A stretch of DNA of 64,000 nucleotides, taken from Posidonia oceanica (lineage: Eukaryota > Streptophyta > Magnoliopsida > Alismatales > Posidoniaceae). The notes below the pieces were generated by a model. The model had not been told where the DNA came from, ran no database searches, and saw only the letters and a program-made list of their open reading frames with translations. Each line of letters opens with the position of its first letter. Position 1 is the first letter of the stretch. Location: the NCBI GenBank assembly GCA_037176725.1, contig JAZBRS010000076.1, forward strand, positions 117,199,001-117,263,000, given 5' to 3'. A program made the translations under genes and the position numbers. This document shows positions 56,799 to 64,000 of the stretch, piece by piece.

Positions 56799-58277
56799 AT
56801 GGCCCAGCATGCCAGCGAGCCTCTTACTTCTGTTGCACTAGAGGAGATCCGAACTTCGGTCCCTCCTACTGCTGCAGCTTCCCCTTCTCTCCATACATTC
56901 CGTTTCCGGGTGCATGATGACCCTTTGTCTGCCACAAGGGAACCGCGGGTCATAGTCAGTCTAGAGGCCGTCACCGATTCTGCCACGGTGACCGCCACTC
57001 GGGCTCTGGATACCCCTCCTTTTGCCCCATCCTTGGGCTTTCTTATTTCAGGAACTCGGCCGACTGCGGCTACTTCTACTGTAGGATCTGTCCCTCTTGG
57101 CTCTTTTGCTTACGTGCCCCCATCAGCAGCTATTCCTTTGCATCCTGGCTCGTCGATTGACGGGTCTTCTATCATGCAAGCGCAGCATCTGTTGGCTACG
57201 GGCCAGGGGTTGCGAGGCATGATCCTTTCCTTTGGTCCTACTTCTTCGCTCCTCCTCTGCTGACCCTTGAGATTCCGGTGCAGCCCTTGTAGTTCTGCAG
57301 GCTCACCACACTACACTTCCGCCCTCACCATCACCTCAATTCCTCACAGCTTCGGCGATGGGGGCACCTTATCTGCCTCCTGCACTTACACAGCACTATG
57401 CACAGCATTTAACTCCAACACCTGGTGGCCAGTCTCCTGAATTGGCATGAGCACAACATCTCCTGAGCCCATTGCCCGGAACCGTACTGGCACAATAGTT
57501 GCTGCTCCCATACACTGCACAACACACAGCATAGCATGCCTTTTACTCATCCCTTATGCATCAGATTATTCAGGCTCCGGCATGCACATCACCACACTTT
57601 ACACCCTCGCACGGGTATGCTGGCCCTCACGCTATGACACCAGGTGGCGTGATGGTGGATCCAGAGGAGCGCTTTCGCACGACCCACACAACATATGAAG
57701 TTCCTGCCTCAACTGCACCACTCTCATCAGCAGCAACCTCAGACGTCCTCCTTGCCAGGGTCGGCGATCTAGAGAGAGCACTTCGTCAAGTGCAAGGCAC
57801 AGACCGTCAGTCCTACCAATTCCGGGACCTCTGTTACTTTCCATAGACGATACTCCTTGCGAACTTCCGCATCCCGGAATTTGAGAAATACAATGGTAGA
57901 GGCTGCCCAATCTCCCATCTGAAGGCGTACTGCAGCGACCTTGTCCAGCTTCAGACTATTGACAGGCTGCTGATTCGTTTGTTCCAGAAAAGTCTGACGG
58001 GCCCTACTTTTAAGTGGTTCACATCACTTGACATGGCTACCATCAAGACTTGGAACGACCTTTCCCAGGCGTTCCTGGAATAATATTCCTTCAACCTCGA
58101 CTTGATCCCTAAGCGCGAGGATCTTGTTACACTTCGGCAGAAGCCCCACAAACCATTCGGGGAGTATGTCAGCCGTTGGCGCACCTTGGCCTCCTAGGTC
58201 AAAGATAGACCCTAGAATGAGAAGTCCATTGAGATTAGCATCAGGGGAGCACAACCAGCGACTGGGGGAATGCTTAG
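56799..58277 (+). pseudogene. Tat gag
   Basis: ATG at 56799 (MAQHASEP). The N-terminus is Ser/Pro/Ala-rich, as usual for this lineage, with frame breaks after 57263. The gag domain follows at 57855-58255: FRIPEFEKYNGRGCPISHLK, YCSDLVQLQTIDRLLIRLF, LTGPTFKWFTSLD, KTWNDLSQAFLE, LIPKREDLVTLRQKPHKPFG and EYVSRWRTLAS. TAA (58081) and TAG (58195) replace glutamine codons. It stops abruptly at LTR-F; no protease or RT follows. Confidence 0.8.
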
Positions 58278-58383
58278 TGTTGACATCCCATTTTGACTGC
58301 TAGGAAGATGGTGGATTCTCATGGAAGCTCACTTGGACTCTGGGATGGCTTTCTTTTTTTCAAACCCACCCTAAAACCCCACC
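58278..58383 (+). repeat. First 106 bp of a Tat LTR (LTR-F)
   Basis: TGTTGACATCCCATTTTGAC.. matches the start of LTR-G at 60877 until about 58383, then diverges. It directly follows gag, so pol has been lost or the sequence is a recombination product. Confidence 0.75.
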
Positions 58384-59035
58384 CTCTGAGCGCAGCAGCA
58401 TGCTCCAATCCCTTGTGCAGACAACAACTACCTTCCTGGCAGGCTAGATGCAACTCCAGTCACTCATGAGGGGAAAGAGAAAAATCTATCCGAGAGCGTC
58501 AAAAGCGGTAGTCGGTCCCCAAGGAATTAAGATGGAGGTTATGAAGCTACATCCAACGCTTCTGCTACCCACGCGCAGCCAAAGGCTATACTCTGCAAAG
58601 CTGAGGCCTCATCCCAAGCCAAGAGTGAGAATGAGAGCCACCGACCACAACTTGGCATGGCATTGCGTGAGGATCGAGTTCCCTAGGTCAGAAGATGCAG
58701 AAGCATTCTCTCGGCATCAGCTGCTTTTAAACCAAGGCCACAAAAAATATACATGCGTAATAATCTACCTTTCCTTCTCCCTGTTTTCGAAAACCGGAGT
58801 CAAAGACGAGCACCTTTTGCCTGACCTCGCTCAGAGGCTCTGCGCTTTTCAAATATTGCCGCCCACCGCATTGGGTAGGTCCATAATGACTGGCATGTCC
58901 CTCGTTTGTCACCCTGTGATGTCCCTCGTTTGTCACCCTGTGACGCCACGAAGCATGCCCACGCTGAGACCATTGTGCACCCACCACGATGGGTCCCAGT
59001 TTTCTCCTCGGCATCATCGTGCATTCCTATGCACC
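58384..59035 (+). other. Unrecognised Tat interior, possibly coding relic
   Basis: A 214-codon open frame from 58448 and a second frame with ERVKSGSRSPRN, NASATHAQPKA and KAEASSQAKSENESHRPQL, the latter broken by TAA and TAG where Gln would fit. Neither is recognised. CCCTCGTTTGTCACCCTGTG is repeated in tandem at about 58899 and 58920. Confidence 0.3.
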
Positions 59036-59888
59036 GGGCTGGCAGCCCTAACTGTCCAGTTGACGCCCGTCAAAATGTCTTTATCGGGCTGATAGCCCTA
59101 ACTATCCGGTGATGAGTCCGTTAACTCCTCACCGGGCTGGCAGCCCTAACTGCCCAGTTGACGCCCATCAAAATGTCTTTATCAGGCTGATAGCCCTAAC
59201 TATCCGGACTAGTACCCCTAACTACTCGGTTGGCAAACTTGTTAGTTTTGTCTCCACTTTGTATTTCAATGCCAAGGGCGCTTCGGCTGTCCCCTAGTAT
59301 CTTTCATCGATACCAAGGGCATCTTTTTTTGGCTGCCCTCTGGTATCACATCTCCATCAGCATCCGGGCTAACATCCCCAACAGTTACGAGAGCGTCTAC
59401 GGACCTCTGCCATGCCTTCGGGTATGCTATCCCCGTTGCATTCATGGTTACAAGTCGTCCCACTTGTCACCACCTCTCGTGCCTGATAGACTCGCTGGCC
59501 TGTCACCGCCTTCGATGCCAAGGGCGCTTCAGCTGCCCCCTGGTATCATTCCTGATACCAGGGACATCTCTTTTTACTGCCCTTTGGTATCGTCTCACCC
59601 TCATTTGGGCTAACATCCCCAACTGTTGCGGGAGCGTCTACGGACCTCTGTCGCACCTTCTGGTTCGGTATTCTCGCCCCTTTCCACCCTCATCCGGGCT
59701 GATGATCCCCAACTATCTGGTGATGAGTCCGTGAACTCCTCGCGGGCTGATAGCCCTAACTATCTAGTGATGAGTCCGTCAACTCCTCAGGGGCCGATAC
59801 TCCCCAACTATCCGGTGATGAGTCCGTCAACTCCTCACAGGGCTGATAATCCCTAACTGTCCGGCGATAGGTCCGTTAACTTATCACC
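59036..59888 (+). repeat. Hairpin-rich tandem repeats in the Tat 3' region
   Basis: Repeating GGGCTGGCAGCCC or GGGCTGATAGCCC (short hairpins), CCTAACTxTCCGG and GTGATGAGTCCG..AACTCCTCAC (a second imperfect hairpin). Interspersed is an about 245-bp duplication (from 59271 and 59516) with GCCAAGGGCGCTTC, GGTATC and GGAGCGTCTACGGACCTCTG. It lies between the interior and the 3' LTR start, where Ogre-like elements often have tandem repeats. Confidence 0.8.
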
Positions 59889-60010
59889 TTTTGTCATATA
59901 GTGTAATAGCATTCTGTTGCATATCATGGCATATCATTAGCATATCATTGCATAACATCATGTAGCTTCTTTGCATCTCCCTGTAGAGTCAGTCCTAGAA
60001 TTGCATTCCA

Positions 60011-60430
60011 TCATCACACGAACATCGCGTGCTTAGGATCTGAATCCCTGGTTCGCGTATTGCTTAAGGTACCATCCTCAGCGACGGAGAAAAAACTTTC
60101 TGCAGTTTAGCCGGCTGTTGGACACCAGCAGTAGTGCGCGGCCTAGGATCGTTTTCTCGGTTTCGCGTGCCCGGCGTCCCACTATATATACCTTGCATTT
60201 CACTGCATAACATCCCATACATCGCATTCTTATTACGCTGCTACTCCTCTGTAGTCATTACATCGCCTTCAGTTTTCCTGGACATGGCATACTTAGGAAA
60301 TCGAACCCCTGGTACGCGCATTGCTAGGAGGCGCCTTCTGCAATGCAAAAACTTCCTAACAGTTTTGCCTGCTTTGAATGATGCCCACGGTAGTGCACGG
60401 CCCCGGATCACTACCTTGGCATTACGTGAC
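60011..60430 (+). repeat. About 160-bp duplication
   Basis: Segments 60011-60170 and 60268-60430 share CTTAGGAxxTxGAxxCCCTGGT, CGCGxATTGCT, CAGTTTxGCC, GCAGTAGTGC/CGGTAGTGCA and CGGCC..GGATC in the same order. Confidence 0.7.
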
Positions 60431-60477
60431 TACCACCATAGGCACACCCACAACACATTACATTTGATGACAAGTCC

Positions 60478-60574
60478 GCGCTGAGGCTACTTTGGCCCAG
60501 CGCACTTTCGTCGGATGGCCACTAGACCCGGTAAACGTGTCTTTCCCCCGCGCTGAGGCCACTTGGCCCAGCGC
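60478..60574 (+). repeat. Two GCGCTGAGGC..GCCCAGCGC hairpins
   Basis: GCGCTGAGGCTACTTTGGC-CCAGCGC (60478-60503) and the close variant at 60550-60574 are inverted repeats with short loops, 72 bp apart. Confidence 0.75.
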
Positions 60575-60863
60575 ACTTAAAATCGTCCGGCTTTCCTGAA
60601 GTACTGCTCGACAGTGCCCCCCCACACCACGTGCATGCATCACCCATTTTTCCCCCAGTGGAGTATAGCACGGTGAGCATTAGTGTAAGCATCACATTAG
60701 CATAAGCATTGCATTTGCATCTTCATTACAGCGGCGAGTCATGATTTTCGGTGTACCTACCGAATAAGTGACTCGGGCCTACAGCAACTTTGCGCTCCTG
60801 CTGGCGTCAAGAGGGGTGTCAAGTCTACCTTGAGTAGCGGCCTCGGTCCCCTTGACCTCGCTC

Positions 60864-60876
60864 ATAGAGGGGCATC
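60864..60876 (+). other. Polypurine tract before LTR-G
   Basis: ATAGAGGGGCATC precedes TGTTGACACTCC. It fits a modest polypurine tract, making LTR-G the 3' LTR of the element to its left. Confidence 0.5.
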
Positions 60877-63800
60877 TGTTGACACTCCATTTTGACTGCT
60901 GGGAAGATGGTGGATTCTCTTGGAAGCTCACTTGGACTTTGGGATGGTTCTCTTTTTTTCAAACCCACCCTAAAACCTCACAAAACCCCAAGACCTCCCA
61001 AAAACTCATCAAAACCCCACCTAAACCCCAAAACCATCACCCAACTTAAATCTTAGCCCAAAACCCACACTTAGCCAAGGCCTAAGCCCAATTTTCAGCC
61101 TTTGGCCTCCTACGCTCATTGGACGCAGGCCTGAGCTCGTCCAATGTTGGACGCAACCTATGCTGGTGTCCAATGCGTCGGGAGTTGCAGCGGCCATTTC
61201 CGCCTCAGGCTCACCACTTTGGTCCACTCCGCCGTCTGTACCACACTTACTAACCATCCCCTCACCCCACTACAGCCACCCAGTAGCTGCCAAGCCGAGT
61301 TATTCCCTTGCCACAGTGTCATTTCCTCCGCCGACGACCTTCCCGCTCTCACCACCCTTACTGCCACCATCGCCTACCACCATGACTTTGGCGATCGCCG
61401 GACGAGCCCACTTACTCACCTGACACCCCCGCGTGGCCTCCCACTCACAACATCCTCTTCCCAAGCCCTACCACCTCTGCCTCGGCCTGCCACCGCTTGA
61501 GGAACCCAATGCTTGAACCCAAGAAAACACCTCACTTCACCAATTCACACAGACCACCACACTTGTTGTCGAGAGAATTGAGAGCCTCTGAGAGCTTGAG
61601 AGAACACCCACGACCCTTCCCAAGCCTCCAGCCGACTCTCCCGACCTCCCAGCACCTCCCAGGTGCTCGTCGAAGTTGCCTCTGCCGCCACTTTCTGCGT
61701 CGTCGGCCGCTGCTGCAAACAACCCATCCGAGCTACAACCAAGTAGGTTCTCGCCTCCCTTAGCTCGTGCACATGTGTAGTAACGTGCCTAGATAATTTT
61801 CACGCACTCTAGCATAGCACACACCCCTCCCCGCCTTGGCTTTCCGGCCGCGAAGAGGAGGAGGTGGGTGGAGCAATCCACCCACCTATTTCTGGCACCG
61901 AGCATATGGACATGCTCGTCGTCACCCACTCTTGCTTCCTAGCAAGTCATTTCGAGGTTTTTGGCCACTTTGGCCACTGATCTTGGTCGGGAAGCTTCCC
62001 AACATTGGACATGTCCTGAGGCAGTGTCCAACACCTTGCTGGTCATTTATTAGTTTTTCTTTATTTTCTTGCCATGCTGCCATGATCTGGATGCTTTTAC
62101 CTGTGGATTTATGTTGCATACTATCTTCCATGCTTCCAGTTGCCATTATGCTTGTATCATGTTTCAATCCAAGCTTGGATCCATGCTTTTACATCTAGTT
62201 GCCTTTGCTGCTCTTTAGTGTTGGACGCAACTGTGCTCTGCGTCCTATGTTGGACGTAGGTGTGCTCTACGTCCAATGCCTCTGTTAGCTTACATATATT
62301 TTTGATGCTTGAATGTTGCATTTATCTTTGATACTTGCTTGCCATGTTGCATGCCTTGGTCTGGCCTGTCTTCTGTGTCTGTGATGCTTGTTTAGGTGGT
62401 TTTTAAGCTTGGATCCACCTTGTAGATTGGAGTGCTTGTTTTATGTGTTGGACGCAGGTACACTCTGCGTCCTATATTCGACGCAGATTTACTCTGTGTC
62501 CTATATTTCTGCTCATCTGCACTTGCTTAAATGCTTACATGATGTTTTTATCCTTATGTTTGCTTGATTCATGCTTACATGCCTGAGGTTAGTCTATTTT
62601 CAGTAGCATGAATGCTTGCATAAGTGGTTTTTGGGCTGGTTCTTTCTGTAGTTTGCTGTGCTTCCTTTTTTTGTTGGATGCACCTATTTTCTGTGTCCTA
62701 TGTTGGACGCAGCTACAGCTTGCGTCCAATACATCTGCATGCCTACTCATACTTGAATGCTTGCATGATGCCCTTACTTCATGTGTTTGCTTGATATATG
62801 CTTTCATGTATGTGCCTAGCCCTCTCAGCAGTTGATCCCAAGTTTGCTTGGCCTTTTATTTGAGTTTTATGTAGGGTTTTGTATATCTGTGCCTTCCCTT
62901 ATGTTGGACGCAGGCAGACCTTACGTCCTACATAGGACGCAGGTGGTTCTTGCGTCCAACACTCTGGCTGTGTTTCTTTCCTTGCATGCTTTGCAGATGC
63001 CCTCTTTCTTGGATTTTTATGTGATCTATGTTTTTATGCTTATCCCCAGCTTATTTACAGCAACCATTATGCCTGCCTTATTGCTTTACTTATCACTTTG
63101 CATGCTATAATTCTGTGTTCCTGTCTGCCCCTGTGTTGGACGCAGAGCCCTCTTATGTCCAATGTCGGACGTTATGCATTCTGGCGTCCAACGTCCTGTA
63201 ATGTTTAAATCAAGTTCTATGCTTGCTTGCTGCTCTTAAATCATTTCTAGTTTGTTGCCTTGACTGCCTTGCATGATCTACATATCTGCCATTGCTCCAT
63301 TGCATTTGCATCGCATTCGTATAGCTAGAATGCATGTTTTCTAGATTGCATGGCTTCTGTTTGCCATCTGTTTGTGTTGGACGCCCTCTGGTCCTACGTC
63401 CAACATTGGATGCAGGTCATAGCTGTGTCCAACACTTACAAATGGCTGAACGTCGTTTTAAAACACCAATTTGGTTTCGCTCGCCGTTTCCCGTGTTTTA
63501 TTGCCTCTGATACATACTTTGACACCTATGCATGCTGCCAGACCTTCGTTTTGGTTTTGTGCCTTGCATCGCCTGTTTTCCCATGGCTTTTCCGCCATTG
63601 CTTTCTTTCCCCTTTGCATGTCGCTTGCATCGTGTGGTTTTACCCAATTTATCGAATTCGTTTCCTTTCTCCTTTGCTTGTTTTACGCTTGCACTGTGTG
63701 GTTTTTACTCCGCTTTTCCACCATTGTTTGCTTTCCCCTTTGCATGCCGACTTGCATTGCGTGATTTTATCAGCGATTTGTTTTATCGCCTGCACTTGCA

Positions 63801-64000
63801 TTAGGGTAGTGATACTTACTGCTTGGAGTTCTCACGAACCAGGGTTTGCCCGGTTCGGAATACAGGTAGCGCTACTGAGCACATAGGTAGTACATTTAAT
63901 TTTCCATTCAGGCATTTAGGCATTGAAGCATTCATAGCATGGCATAGCACTTATTACCCCCCTGGGCGTACAGTTAAAGGCAAGCACTTGCCGAAATTCC
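60877..64000 (+). repeat. Tat-type LTR, plus strand, runs off the window (LTR-G)
   Basis: Starts TGTTGACACTCCATTTTGAC. A C-rich block at 61090-61780 is followed by palindromic modules (61119, 61990, then six evenly spaced at 62218-63434) and TTTGCATGCCG..TTGCATTGCGTG-like repeats from about 63590 that match LTR-D and LTR-E. More than 3.1 kb; the end is beyond 64000, shortly before the shared block would appear. Confidence 0.8.
62218..63434 (+). repeat. Regular palindromic module array in LTR-G
   Basis: Six about 60-bp modules start at 62218, 62446, 62671, 62902, 63133 and 63374 (228, 225, 231, 231, 241 bp apart). Pattern: TGTTGGACGCAG, 8-12 bases, then xGCGTCCTATGTTGGACGCAG, 8-12 bases, then GCGTCCAACA. 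The inner part is self-complementary and the outer arms pair with each other. Sequence between modules is much less conserved. Confidence 0.85.

Noticed and set aside
59700..59888. Hammerhead ribozyme, because TGATGAGTCCGT matches the core of the classic hammerhead.
   Set aside because: The required CGAAA after stem II and a GUC-type cleavage site in the right place are missing in every repeat; the sequence forms a simple hairpin with CTCCTCAC instead.

Overview
This is a repeat-dominated stretch of a flowering-plant nuclear genome, probably a eudicot. The evidence is nested LTR retrotransposons of Ty1/copia and Ty3/gypsy type (Tekay/Del-like chromovirus and Tat/Ogre-like), hAT and Mutator-like DNA transposons, a tRNA-derived SINE-like head, and one recognisable host gene with GT-AG introns. 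No rRNA genes, organellar genes, bacterial operons or CRISPR arrays were seen.

Layout: 1-5984 is a SIRE-like copia retrotransposon without pol, arranged LTR / gag-containing interior / LTR / gag fragment / third diverged LTR fragment. 5985-23072 is a minus-strand Tat-type gypsy element: integrase, archaeal-type RNase H, RNase H and RT (5985-8794), a 37-bp repeat array (about 17900-18182), then a 4.9-kb LTR (18186-23072). Inserted in it is a complete Tekay-like element (8795-17777) with matching 5-bp target duplications TTGGT. 23073-31116 is a scrambled cluster of further Tat LTRs with part of gag inverted. 31117-33905 is the 3' part of a Mutator-like element.

35602-50043 (minus strand) holds the only host gene found: a six-exon cyclase-family gene (PF04199, the kynurenine-formamidase-like HxGTHxDxPxH family). 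Its fourth intron is 11.4 kb because a gypsy element (38248-48260, TSD GTAGA) sits in it. That element in turn carries a hAT transposon (38400-43191) in its 3' LTR and a truncated copia element (about 46645-48199) at its 5' LTR. Exon 5 has an in-frame TAG, so the gene looks like a pseudogene or a damaged allele. 50324-52880 has MULE-like and hAT-like non-autonomous elements and a copia integrase relic. 54715-64000 returns to plus-strand Tat/Ogre-like material: LTR, tRNA-Arg-type primer site, gag, hairpin-rich tandem repeats and a new long LTR running off the window.

The most unusual structure is a series of about 60-bp double-palindrome modules built on GTTGGACGC / GCGTCCAAC, recurring about every 230 bp in three plus-strand Tat LTRs (clearest at 62218-63434). 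A related LTR type keeps the same ends but carries an unrelated about 91-bp array (19975-20936) in the middle. A second window-wide pattern is that nearly all premature stops in element genes sit where the family has CAG glutamine (CAG to TAG), as expected from decay of methylated cytosine in CHG context.
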